64,000 bases of DNA. It comes from CAYNWT01 sp964485095 (GTDB taxonomy: Bacteria; Planctomycetota; Planctomycetia; Planctomycetales; Planctomycetaceae). Numbering within the stretch: position 1 is the stretch's first letter; each line of letters starts with the position of its first letter. The DNA is taken from NCBI GenBank assembly GCA_964485095.1, contig CAZAIB010000014.1, positions 25,083-89,082 of the forward strand, given 5' to 3'. Both the position numbers and the translations under genes were made by a program. Positions 9,176 through 18,405 of this stretch are shown piece after piece. Under the pieces are notes generated by a model that was not told where the DNA came from, did no database searches, and worked only from the letters and a program-made list of their open reading frames with translations.

Positions 9176-9826
9176 GTGATCGCGTTTCTACTCAAAGGCA
9201 TCGTCCTTGGCTTCACCGCCGCCGCACAGCCGGGCCCGTTCCAGGCATACCTGCTCTCACAGGTCACGCAGCACGGCTGGAGAAAAACACTGCCAGCCAC
9301 ACTGGCTCCACTCATCAGCGACGGCCCCATCGTCGCGCTCATGCTATTCGCTTTGCGCGATGTGCCGCACTCGGTGCTCGCCGGAATCCGAATCGCTGGC
9401 GGCGCGTTCATTCTGTACCTGGCGTACTTCGCTGTTCGCAGCTACCTGCCTTCGCAAGCCGCAGAAGACCAACCAGCACCTTCAACCTCGAACGCGATTG
9501 AACCAAGCGAAGCCAAACCAAACAGAGGCATCTGGCACTCATCACTCATGAACCTGCTAAACCCCAACCCCTATATCTTCTGGGGAACCGTCGGCGCGCC
9601 GATTGTCCTGGACGGCTGGCGAATCAGCCCGGGCCACGCATACGCATTCATGCTTGGCATGTACGGCCTACTCATCGGCGGCCTTGCGTTGTTCGTCGTG
9701 ATCTTCGGAAAGCTCGGAGCACTCAGCCCAAAAGCCAACCGCTGGCTCAACGGAATCTCCGCCCTGGCACTCACGGCGTTCGGTGCGTGGCAGATCTACG
9801 TGGGCGCGAACAGCATCCTGAGTTGA
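9176..9826 (+). CDS. LysE-family amino acid exporter
   Basis: Inner-membrane protein of about 216 residues with six hydrophobic helices. LysE/RhtB features are FLLKGIVLGFTAAAQPGPFQAYLLSQ at the N-terminus and LMNLLNPNPYIFWGTVGAP in the middle. Substrate unknown; the family exports amino acids or derivatives. The GTG at 9176 is preferred because AGGA lies 11 bases upstream. A TTG at 9167 is also in frame but only 2 bases from that site. A 17-codon frame (9126-9179) overlaps the start and is probably meaningless. Confidence 0.8.
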   Translation: MIAFLLKGIVLGFTAAAQPGPFQAYLLSQVTQHGWRKTLPATLAPLISDGPIVALMLFALRDVPHSVLAGIRIAGGAFILYLAYFAVRSYLPSQAAEDQPAPSTSNAIEPSEAKPNRGIWHSSLMNLLNPNPYIFWGTVGAPIVLDGWRISPGHAYAFMLGMYGLLIGGLALFVVIFGKLGALSPKANRWLNGISALALTAFGAWQIYVGANSILS

Positions 9827-9970
9827 TTCCGAAACAGACGAGCCGAGAACAGGAAACGGTGATGGCATCGTCTAGATCAGCTGTCCCACTTTTCAGTACG
9901 GCCTCTCGGCGGCCAACCAGCCGCCTACTCGCAATGGCACTCACTTCGCCAGACGAAATCAGCATTGCTC

Positions 9971-10687
9971 TCAATAGAGCCTGTGATTCGAGAGCACTTT
10001 CACAGGGACCTGCCCGTCAGCCTTCACGGACAGGAGAATTTTGAAGTCCTCAAGCGACAGGTCATCCGGGAGCTCAACGACCGAGAAGTCAGCGGTTATT
10101 GCCAACCGGGATTGAGCCGGCAGCATTCCGAACAGCGATTCAGCGGTCCTGGGTGGCGAGATCGTCGTCCAAAGTTCGGCGAATTCAGGTCGAACCAGTA
10201 CCGCCATAACTGTGGATTTATCTTTGACGTGACTCACAGGCCATCCCGGTTTGTCCGGTTTCATGCCGCCCTCCGCCACACCTATGCCGCCTGGAACGGT
10301 GGCCAGAAGCAAGTTCGTCTTATTCGGCTCACCGGTAAAGCGAAACGCTGATGGCATTAGTGAGGCTAGTTCTTCGGTCGTTTGCTCGACCTCGCCAAGT
10401 CGATTGAATGTCACAAGTCCGAAGTCTTCTTCAGTCTTTGCCCTGCAAATGGCAACACGCCAACTCACTGCCTCAACGTTCCTGGACAGAATGAAGCCTT
10501 CGCTGGTATAGCCCATCCACGCTTCGGTGTGACTGAACAATGACTCGGCTATTACACCGAGCTTTGCTTCCGCACCGCCAGCCGTCAGGTTCTCGTCGGA
10601 GCCAACGTCAGGCTCGGGCCCAGGATCGCTACAGCCGAAAAGAACAAGAAGTGCCAGACCTGCGAGACTCAGACTTCGATATTTCAT
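9971..10687 (-). CDS. Lipoprotein, unknown function
   Basis: Predicted lipoprotein of 238 residues, with lipobox LFGC ending at Cys19, followed by an acidic/proline linker. The rest is a soluble domain with no motif I recognise. It stands alone on the minus strand, convergent with the LysE gene. Confidence 0.6.
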   Translation of the reverse strand: MKYRSLSLAGLALLVLFGCSDPGPEPDVGSDENLTAGGAEAKLGVIAESLFSHTEAWMGYTSEGFILSRNVEAVSWRVAICRAKTEEDFGLVTFNRLGEVEQTTEELASLMPSAFRFTGEPNKTNLLLATVPGGIGVAEGGMKPDKPGWPVSHVKDKSTVMAVLVRPEFAELWTTISPPRTAESLFGMLPAQSRLAITADFSVVELPDDLSLEDFKILLSVKADGQVPVKVLSNHRLY

Positions 10688-10957
10688 TGTTTGGCTCCTA
10701 ACAGTGGCAGCTTACATTAGTGTTCGATGCTTCCCAAATAAAGCCGCGCATATTGCGAGTCAGGCATCGACCACACTTGCGTTTACGGCAGCAACTCACT
10801 GTGCCGGACGTTATGGTGTCGATAATATCTACATATTGCGTGATCAATGAACTGCGAGTCCCGGAATGGGAAGTCGGTCCCGTCCTGCGGTGGTTCGTCT
10901 GGGATCGCAGCCTTCCTGTAGCCCCCTGTAGCCCAAGCTCTCTGGCGAGTTTTTTCT

Positions 10958-12124
10958 ATGTCGGATCGAATCAGGTTTCAGTGCGAAAACTGCGATAAGG
11001 CTCTTGCGGTGGCGGCGAAACACCGCGGCAAACGTGTTGCCTGTCCGGGTTGCGGCGAAACGGTGGTCGTGGGTGGGGTATCTGCCCGGCCGGCGCGTAA
11101 GGCGTCTCCACCGCGGCCAGAGCCAAAGGCGCGCGGTGAGTCGTGGGACGACGACGACGTTGAAGTCAGACAGCCGCGTTCTCGTGGGCGATCCAGCCAC
11201 AAGGCAAACGGAAAAAGCGGCATGCCGCGGTGGTTGGTTCCCGCTGTGATTGGGGTCTGTCTCGCGGGGGGCATTGGTGTCTTCGGTTATCAGTATGCAC
11301 AGCGCATCGCTGCAAGAGTTAGAGGCTCCAGTTTTACAACGCCTGTTGCAGCTCGAGAAGCCATCGCTGGGCGGCAACAGGAGTTACAGGGCGAGTTCGC
11401 TGGCATCACTGACGCCAACAGCATGAACGAGTCCATTCCACGAATCAACAAGCTGCTTGAGCAACTTGAGGAAGCAAAGGACTCGTTGCACGCGCTCGTC
11501 ACGGAGCAAATTCGAAAGTCAAACGGAGTGCTGAATCGGTCGGCTGAATCCTACGAAGTGGAACTCCTGCGATTGGCGGAATCGCCCGAGCAGCAATCAC
11601 CGATACCCGAATTTGAGGACCAGTGGGATGCGATTCGGAAGCAGTCTGAAACGAACAAAGCGATGATTGAGGAATGGAATCGGCTGGCTCGAAAAGAATC
11701 GGCCATGGTTGCTCTGTTGGCTTCGGAAGACCGGGATCTGCTGGAGCGCATAGGGCCATTTTCGACCGGCGTGCAGGCAGCTCGACGGCAGCTCGGCTCC
11801 ACAGACCAAACCCCTCAGCGTAGATTCAATCCCGCAGACCGGCAGTGGGCGGCGTTCAGGCGACAGCATGAAGGGGTTGCACTGCGCATCCATTTTTCGG
11901 AACCAACAAGCGATCAGCGGTCGCAACTGTCCGACACGATTCTGAAAACTGCCAAGGAACTCAATACCGAGTCCGGCTCTCTTAGCGTTCGAGGTATTGG
12001 AGATGACTTTTTCGTCAGACCGGTCGCGGACATCGATGCGTTCCTGGAGAAGGCTCAACTCGGCAAAGTGACGAAACTGGACCAGGAGGGACGTGAGGTC
12101 TGGATTGAGGTTGGGGGCGAGTGA
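10958..12124 (+). CDS. Zinc-ribbon, single-pass membrane, coiled-coil protein
   Basis: 388-residue protein. Residues 9-35 form a zinc ribbon (CENCDKALAV then VACPGCGETVVV, two CxxC pairs), a common N-terminal module in planctomycete proteins. A basic low-complexity region follows. One membrane helix lies at about residues 92-108 (LVPAVIGVCLAGGIGVFGY), and a long helical, probably coiled-coil region at about 125-270. The C-terminal part (about 290-385) is globular and unrecognised. Topology suggests a cytoplasmic ribbon and an external coil. Confidence 0.65.
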   Translation: MSDRIRFQCENCDKALAVAAKHRGKRVACPGCGETVVVGGVSARPARKASPPRPEPKARGESWDDDDVEVRQPRSRGRSSHKANGKSGMPRWLVPAVIGVCLAGGIGVFGYQYAQRIAARVRGSSFTTPVAAREAIAGRQQELQGEFAGITDANSMNESIPRINKLLEQLEEAKDSLHALVTEQIRKSNGVLNRSAESYEVELLRLAESPEQQSPIPEFEDQWDAIRKQSETNKAMIEEWNRLARKESAMVALLASEDRDLLERIGPFSTGVQAARRQLGSTDQTPQRRFNPADRQWAAFRRQHEGVALRIHFSEPTSDQRSQLSDTILKTAKELNTESGSLSVRGIGDDFFVRPVADIDAFLEKAQLGKVTKLDQEGREVWIEVGGE

Positions 12125-12215
12125 CGCGGTTGCCAACTCAGCCGCGACGGCGCGGACTACTCGTACTGACGTTGCGTGCTGGCTAGTTGACGCGGGTGTC
12201 ACCACCGCGACCAAC

Positions 12216-12383
12216 GGCGAGCGGTGGGCGTCAGCCCAGTGATGTCAGCACAACCAGTACGGTGAAGTGTTGCGATATCGTCGCGGCGAATTGATTGGAG
12301 AAGGTCTTAAGTTCAATTGATGCAGTGTGATCACCCACGCGTATGCTGCGCTGACATCACCGGGCTGACGCCCGCCGCTCGCC
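12216..12383. repeat. Inverted pair of REP-type hairpins (family A)
   Basis: Two copies of a 34-base repeat face each other: 12216-12249 on plus (GGCGAGCGGTGGGCGTCAGC...) and 12350-12383 on minus. Each carries a short hairpin, TGGGC-GTCA-GCCCA in the first and CGGGC-GTCA-GCCCG in the second, followed by GTGATGTCAGC. The pair occupies most of the 425-base gap before the EamA gene. Further copies lie at 18325, 25828 and 40438. Confidence 0.8.
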
Positions 12384-12549
12384 GAAATCTTCAAAGTTTG
12401 TCCGCACGAGTCAAATATCGTGTTAGGAACGAATGACACCCTTTTTCTGACTGCTCACGACCTTCATGGGACTTCCTCTCTTTTCTTGACTCGCGGGCGT
12501 ATCATGGTTTCTTCAAAACCACATGGGACTTCTCCTTCCAGGACATCCA

Positions 12550-13541
12550 ATGGAACCCAGTACGACCGGCACACGACCCTACGGATCACTTGCGGTCGCA
12601 CTGCTGCTGTCAGCGATGGGCACACCAATGCTCAAGGCACTGGTTCAGAAAGGAGGGCATCTGGGGACGACCGTGCAGAACGCATTGTCGTACTGCAACA
12701 TTTTCTTCGTTGGGAATCTGTGTTCGGCACTAATCGTGTTTGTGTACTTCTGGCCGCCGCAGATTTTCCAGCAGTTTCGGAAAATCACACGGAGTTCCTG
12801 GGGAAGCCTACTGGCCAATACGATTCTCGCCAACATGGTCTCTCCGATCCTGATCGTGATCGCGTTGGAAGACGCCGGTGACATTACGGCAGTCATTCTG
12901 CTACTGCAGACCAACGTGCTATTCTACGCGCTGTTTTCGTGGATGATGTTCGGCGAAACTATCTCTCGTCGAACCCTGGTTGGCCTGAGTGTGGTTGTGC
13001 TTGGTGCGATCGTGTTGCTGGCGCTACCAGGTGGTGAACCGATTGGAAAAGTCCACCTCTGCACGCTGGGCGCAGCGGTTTGTCGATCTTTGGGATCCTG
13101 CCTGGCAAGAAAGACATCGAGGACGATTCCATCATGCCCGCGTTCCTCGTGCTGCGAAATCTGATTGGCGCGATTGGATTCTTCGCGCTGGCAATTCAAA
13201 TGTTCGGCCTGCGTCACTTTCCTGACGCGTTCTCTGCAGGCCTGTGGGAACTGATGCTGGTTTACGCAGCATTCGTGGTTGTGCTGGCTCAGTTCACCTG
13301 GTTCCGCGCCGTGGCTGGCTTGCCAACTGAGACCATCTCCACATGGAGTACCATCGTGCCGGTGCTCGCATTGCTGTTCGCTTGGTTGTTTGTCGGCGAC
13401 TATCCAAGCCCCACGCAGTGGATCAGCGTTGGGATTATTTTTGTCGGCCTGGCAATTGCAAAGGTCCGGATCACTCAAGTTGAAGGACGCGGTAGTCGGC
13501 AGCAATCGAATGAACTCGGTCGTCCGCTAACAGGCGGCTAA
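12550..13541 (+). pseudogene. EamA-family transporter, frameshifted
   Basis: Drug/metabolite transporter split in two frames. The first part (12550-about 13110, ATG with AGGA 7 bases upstream) holds four to five membrane helices up to GAAVCRSLGSCLARK. The second continues one frame over from KDIEDDSIMPAFLVLRNLIGA to the end at 13541, with the remaining helices and ISTWSTIVPVLALLFAWLFVGD. Joined at about 13107-13115 (near caagaaagac) they give a full-length EamA protein of about 330 residues, so one base appears to be missing. Both halves keep coding character, which suggests a recent mutation or a sequencing error. Confidence 0.8.
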
Positions 13542-13897
13542 GAGTCGGTCTGTCGCCTGGGCCAGGGTTGCGAACCGAAACAGAACCAGTGAACACCCCC
13601 GGCAATTGATTCAGGGTTCCGATTCTGGAACGAACCGACGCGGTACGCACTGTGGATCAGATAACCTGAATTTCGCGACATGTTGCCGCTAAACAACGCT
13701 ACACCTTTCACAAACGGACCTTGGTGCAGGATTCATGTACCGACTGATTCAAAACCGACATTGATTACTGAGGGCAAACACTTAGCCTAAGTACTGCCGA
13801 AACAGGCGTTTCCTGCGTTTCGACCCCACCCGCGACTCCCCGCCTGTCGCACCCGAACGCACTTTGTTCGGAACCTGCCACTCACGGTATTGAATTC
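13542..13897. other. Intergenic stretch, probable promoter region
   Basis: 356 bases upstream of the secretin-N-like gene with no open frame worth calling and no repeat shared with the rest of the window. The promoter for the following coupled genes should lie here, but no consensus box stands out. Confidence 0.4.
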
Positions 13898-16450
13898 ATG
13901 CAAGACTCATCCGCACATCGCGCGTTGCGTTGCATCGCCTTCGCGCTGGTTCTCAACCTCGGTTGCAATCTGCACGCACAAGACAGCAAACCTCCTGCTG
14001 ATGATGATGCGATGAAGGAACCCACGATCACGTTCGCTTTCAATGGAACGCCGTGGAAGGATGTCATTCAAACACTCGCCGACACCGGTGACCTCGCACT
14101 GCACATTGGCGATCTGCCCGTCGGGAGTTTCTCCTACACCGACTCGAAAGCGTTCACGGTTTCCGAAGCGCTTAGCCGAGTGAACCTGTTTCTGCTGCCG
14201 GAAGGTTACACACTGGTCCGCAGCGGACGCCTGCTGTCGGTCATTAACCTTTCCGATCCGCGCAGTCTCAAGCAGTTGGACAGTCTCGCCAAGCTGGTTC
14301 CCGTCGAAAAACTTGACATGCTTCCGGACCACGACGTGGTGAAGTGCATTTTTCCGCTGGGCGATCTCAACGCGGCAGACGCCGTTGAAGAACTTAGTGG
14401 ACTAAGCCTGCTAATGACGCCGACTGAGTTCTCTCGAACCAAACGACTGCTGATCGTCGATACGGTCGGAAAACTGAAGACCGTGAAAAGCCTGTTGGCT
14501 TCGTTCCAGCCGGACCAGTTGGACAATGGAACGTTGGTCAAGAGTTTCGCTCTCAAGCACGTTGACGCAGAAGACATTCTCATTGTCGCTCGACCGCACA
14601 TGGGATTGGCGATTGGTGAGATGATTGGTATCGACGTCAGCCTATCCGCCGACCCGCAGGGCAAGAACCTGTTCATCACCGGCGTCGAAGGCAAGGTCAA
14701 GCTGCTGGAGAATCTCATCGCGTCGCTGGACAAGCCGCAGACCAGTCTTTCCACAGAGAGCGGCGAAGTCAAACTTAAGGCGCACCCGGTGACCGGCGGC
14801 AATCTGAACAGCGTTTACAATGTGCTGTTAACACTGCTGGCCGACAAAGAAGTGCGGCTGTCGGTGGACGCCGAAGCACAAACCATCGTCGCACTTGCAG
14901 ACCCCGAAGTTCAGGCTCGCATCGAAGCAACTATCAAACAACTGCAGGCTTCGGACGCTGAGTTCGCGGTCATTCAACTGAAGACCGTCGACCCATACCT
15001 GGCGATTAACCTTATCGAACAGATGCTGAACCTTGGCGAGAGTGACCGTCAAAAGAAGGCCGGACTCGAAGCGTTCACCCGCCACGGCCGAACGCTGGCT
15101 TACGAGCTGTTCAATTCAGCTGGCGAAAGCACGGGCCCAAGGATTGACGCCGACCCGGTCAACCGCCGGTTATTCGTTCGCGCGAAGAAACCGATGATGG
15201 AGCAGATCAGGCAGATTGTCGCCGAGATCGACAACGCCAGCGGGGCAACTGAAAACGAAGGCGTTCGAATCATTCCGATCAAAGGTAAGCAGGCCGAAAA
15301 ACTGTTGGAAACAGCAGCCCGCTTCTGGCGCGGCAACAATCCGGTTCTGCTTTTCCCATCAGCCGTCACAACCGACGACGCTCCGAAAGAACGCGTTGTC
15401 GCGGACGCCGGCACGGACAAGATGAAGTTTGACGATCTGTTTGGTGGACAGGCCAGGTCCAACATTGGCGTCCGACTTCTCACCAGCAGCCTTCGGGGTA
15501 CGGGCGAACCCATCCGATGTCAGATGACTCCCAACGGACTGCTCATGCAATGCGAAGATGTAAAGGCGCTGGACAACTTCGAAGCTCACTTCCGATCCAT
15601 CTCCGGCCCGGTCGATCAACTGGCCGCGCCGCCGGTTGTGTTCTATCTGAAGTATGCCAAACCGGATGACGCATTAAGGATGCTGGCCGAACTTTTGGAC
15701 GGAGCCGAAGCAGCCAGGGGTGGTGAGAACGGCGAATTGGTCAGCGGCGTTTCGTCGGGGTTCAGTTCTTACCTCGGCAGCATCGTTTCCTCGAACGAAG
15801 GCACCACGACCATGATGAACGATTCCATCACAGTCGTCGCCGACACTCGATTGAACCGTTTGATTGCTCAGGGAACCGCCGCCGACATCGAGACGATCGA
15901 GGGCTATCTGAAGATCGTCGACAAAGACAGCAGCATTACAGACATCGAAACCTACGGCAAAACGCATGTCATCGCATTGGCCAACACGCAGGCCAGCGAA
16001 GTGGCCGAAGTCCTGAAAGAAGCCTACGGCTCACGCCTTGCCAAGTCGGCGGCGAAATCCGGAGCTCCCGCTGCACCGGAAAAGCCAGCCAGTCGATCCA
16101 AGGCCCCCGCCGCACCGAAGAAAGAAGAACGCAATCTCGAACCACAAATGACCATCGCGGTTCATGAACCAAGCAACTCGCTTATCGTCACCGCACCGGC
16201 GCAACTGTTCGCTCAGGTCGAAGCACTGGCCAAACAAATCGATTCACGCAGCGAACAAACGGTTCGCATAATCAACATGCCCAACGGTGTGCCGCAGGCC
16301 GGACTCATTCAACAGATCTTCGGCGACCGCGTCACAACCGGCGAATCGCTCTCCCGCGGCTCATCAGGTTCACGCAGTAGTAGTTCACGAAGCAGAAGCA
16401 GCAGTCCAAGACGCAGTAGCAGTTCCCGATCAACAGGATCGAATCGATGA
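13898..16450 (+). CDS. Exported secretin N-domain-like repeat protein
   Basis: 850-residue exported protein with a signal peptide ending near HAQDS (residue 28). It consists of repeated modules of the secretin N1/N2 type (beta-alpha-beta), for example VVKCIFPLGDLNAADAVEELSGL, VKSFALKHVDAEDILIVARPHMG and HVIALANTQASEVAEVLKEAYG. The C-terminal secretin pore domain (GspD/PilQ) is absent. The tail (about 810-850) is Ser/Arg-rich low complexity. In planctomycetes such proteins occur outside type II secretion operons. The final codons overlap the next start (ATGA), indicating coupling. Confidence 0.72.
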   Translation: MQDSSAHRALRCIAFALVLNLGCNLHAQDSKPPADDDAMKEPTITFAFNGTPWKDVIQTLADTGDLALHIGDLPVGSFSYTDSKAFTVSEALSRVNLFLLPEGYTLVRSGRLLSVINLSDPRSLKQLDSLAKLVPVEKLDMLPDHDVVKCIFPLGDLNAADAVEELSGLSLLMTPTEFSRTKRLLIVDTVGKLKTVKSLLASFQPDQLDNGTLVKSFALKHVDAEDILIVARPHMGLAIGEMIGIDVSLSADPQGKNLFITGVEGKVKLLENLIASLDKPQTSLSTESGEVKLKAHPVTGGNLNSVYNVLLTLLADKEVRLSVDAEAQTIVALADPEVQARIEATIKQLQASDAEFAVIQLKTVDPYLAINLIEQMLNLGESDRQKKAGLEAFTRHGRTLAYELFNSAGESTGPRIDADPVNRRLFVRAKKPMMEQIRQIVAEIDNASGATENEGVRIIPIKGKQAEKLLETAARFWRGNNPVLLFPSAVTTDDAPKERVVADAGTDKMKFDDLFGGQARSNIGVRLLTSSLRGTGEPIRCQMTPNGLLMQCEDVKALDNFEAHFRSISGPVDQLAAPPVVFYLKYAKPDDALRMLAELLDGAEAARGGENGELVSGVSSGFSSYLGSIVSSNEGTTTMMNDSITVVADTRLNRLIAQGTAADIETIEGYLKIVDKDSSITDIETYGKTHVIALANTQASEVAEVLKEAYGSRLAKSAAKSGAPAAPEKPASRSKAPAAPKKEERNLEPQMTIAVHEPSNSLIVTAPAQLFAQVEALAKQIDSRSEQTVRIINMPNGVPQAGLIQQIFGDRVTTGESLSRGSSGSRSSSSRSRSSSPRRSSSSRSTGSNR

Positions 16451-18273
16451 ACCGTTCCGCTGACCACAAAACCTCGCTCTGCAAACGACGATCCATCGTT
16501 GGTTGGAACCTTCTCCCCATCGTCGCCCTCGCATTCTGGTTCTCCACACCGCAGCAAGCCCACGCACAGGCTGGGCTACGTGAGGCGTTGGAAGCACTCG
16601 ACACGAACCAAAACGGCGTCATCGAAGTCGGGGAAATCACGCCACTCTCGCGGCCGTATCTTGAACGCGTTCTAAAGACCGATCGGCGCTCAATCGACAA
16701 AGACCGTTCCATTTCACGCATCATGGAATACGTGCGTATTCATTACGCGATCAAAAACGGCGTCTCCGGGAAGGATGTTCAGCCAACTCCTGAAAACAGA
16801 GTCAAAGGCTTCGGGCCGGATCCCGACAAACCCATCGTACCCGGCTTTGGTCTCGGACGAATCAAGTATCCGTATAAGCAGGAAGATCTTGATGAAGCTG
16901 ACGAGACGCTCGGACGCTACGACAAAAACGGCGACGGTCTGATAAGTCGAGCCGAAGCACTGCGTTCCAGGTGGACTCATCGAAACCCCTTCGACGACGA
17001 CATCAACAAAGACGACCAGCTAAGCAAAATGGAACTCACCCAGCGCTACGCGCGAAGACGCCTGCTGGAAGAAGATGTCGACGAACTTCGGCAAAAAGCC
17101 AAGCGTGTTGGCAAAGATCTGGAATCCAGTCGCAAACGACGAACAGACGATTCTCAGTGGTGGCGTCAGGGTGGGAGTAGTTTTTGGCTCACCGCGTCGC
17201 TGATGAGCCGATTCGACGCAAACCGAAACGGCCGACTTGAAGTCGAAGAGACGGCATCGCTGGGCATTCCCGCTTCAAAAATCGACCTCGATGGCGACGG
17301 CGAAATTCTCCGAGACGAACTGTTCCCGCTTATCAAGCTCATGCAGGACAAAGCCGGCGACATGACAACCGGACTGCCGGGCTGGTTCTATGAAGTCGAT
17401 GAGAACCGCGACAAACAGGTTTCGCTTGCCGAGTTCGCCGCGGTCAGCCGGCGACTCAGCGAATTTAGGTTGCTCGACGCCAACGGTGACGGATTGCTGA
17501 CTGTGAAGGAGGCATCGGCGGCCGAATCGATTGTGGGCGGCAAGTACCGTAATGAGCGAGCGGAAGTGTTGCCGCCACAGCGAACAATCATTTCAGAAAT
17601 CGACATCGAAGACGACTTCTTGATCGGCGATCTGGACGTAATGGTTTCAATTACGCACTCACACGTTGGACACCTGGACGCATTCCTCACCAGCCCTGAC
17701 GGGCAGCGAGTTGAACTATTCTCTGAAGTCGGTGGCGGCGGCGATCACTTCGAGAATACGATCTTCGACGATCAATCACCCACTCCAATCACCAAAGCCA
17801 AACCGCCATTCAAAGGAAAGTTCCGCTCAAAAGGCCCCGAACGCAAACAGCCAGGCTTGGGTGCGTTCAACGACAAGAGCGTCAAAGGCGTGTGGCAATT
17901 AGTGATCCGCGGAACACGCAACGACCGCTTCGGAATGCTGCACAGTTGGAGCCTTAACGTCACACCGAAAGACGATATTCCCCAACGCACAAAGCAGGAC
18001 GAAGAAGAGGGAGAGTCACCCGGCGACGAGGACAAGGCAGCGGAACCCGAAAAGAAAAGGATGGGGTCAATCTTCGACCAGATCTCCAACTTTGCGAACG
18101 GCGGCGGGGCTGTCGAGGAAAAACGAAGCAAAAGACAAGACGGTGATCGAGAAGCCAGACGAGCCGAAAACGCTCGACGAAAAGCCGAATGGAAAGAACA
18201 GGCTCGCCGCCGATCCGAAGCCGGGAAATCGAAACAGGACAGGGGCAAGGCGAGCAACAAGAAGAACCGCTGA
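16447..18273 (+). CDS. Secreted EF-hand repeat protein with P/Homo-B domain
   Basis: 608-residue secreted protein with a signal peptide to about AHAQAG. At least six EF-hand-like calcium loops are visible: DTNQNGVIEVGE, DKNGDGLISRAE, DINKDDQLSKME, DANRNGRLEVEE, DLDGDGEILRDE and DANGDGLLTVKE. At about residues 375-515 a proprotein-convertase P (Homo B) domain follows, with HLDAFLTSPDGQRVELF and GVWQLVIRG. No peptidase domain is present. The C-terminus is long, charged and Lys/Arg/Glu-rich. It overlaps the upstream gene by four bases (ATGA), so the pair is probably produced together. Confidence 0.82.
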   Translation: MNRSADHKTSLCKRRSIVGWNLLPIVALAFWFSTPQQAHAQAGLREALEALDTNQNGVIEVGEITPLSRPYLERVLKTDRRSIDKDRSISRIMEYVRIHYAIKNGVSGKDVQPTPENRVKGFGPDPDKPIVPGFGLGRIKYPYKQEDLDEADETLGRYDKNGDGLISRAEALRSRWTHRNPFDDDINKDDQLSKMELTQRYARRRLLEEDVDELRQKAKRVGKDLESSRKRRTDDSQWWRQGGSSFWLTASLMSRFDANRNGRLEVEETASLGIPASKIDLDGDGEILRDELFPLIKLMQDKAGDMTTGLPGWFYEVDENRDKQVSLAEFAAVSRRLSEFRLLDANGDGLLTVKEASAAESIVGGKYRNERAEVLPPQRTIISEIDIEDDFLIGDLDVMVSITHSHVGHLDAFLTSPDGQRVELFSEVGGGGDHFENTIFDDQSPTPITKAKPPFKGKFRSKGPERKQPGLGAFNDKSVKGVWQLVIRGTRNDRFGMLHSWSLNVTPKDDIPQRTKQDEEEGESPGDEDKAAEPEKKRMGSIFDQISNFANGGGAVEEKRSKRQDGDREARRAENARRKAEWKEQARRRSEAGKSKQDRGKASNKKNR

Positions 18274-18324
18274 CGACCGCTTCCGTACTGAACGCACCCC
18301 AGGCAAACACCACCACACGGATCA

Positions 18325-18352
18325 GGCGAGCGGTGGGCGTAAGCCCTCCGAT
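18325..18352 (+). repeat. REP-type hairpin (family A)
   Basis: GGCGAGCGGTGGGCGTAAGC followed by CCTCCGAT. It is a copy of the repeat seen at 12216, with hairpin GGGC-GTAA-GCCC, and lies in the gap between the EF-hand and PSCyt1 genes. Confidence 0.7.
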
Positions 18353-18405
18353 AAAACGTCACCCACCCCGAGCAAAAACCGAACGAAGTCGGACAGGAAT
18401 CAAAA

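Noticed and set aside
9126..9179. Leader peptide for the LysE transporter
   Set aside because: The 17-codon frame overlaps the transporter start, but it has no amino-acid run or attenuator hairpin that would suggest regulation.
13080..13541. Programmed frameshift in the EamA gene
   Set aside because: No heptameric slippery sequence with a downstream structure is seen at the joint, and EamA proteins are not known to use recoding; mutation or sequence error is simpler.
13898..16450. Type II secretion secretin GspD
   Set aside because: Only N-domain-like modules are present; the pore-forming secretin domain is absent and no gsp genes are adjacent.
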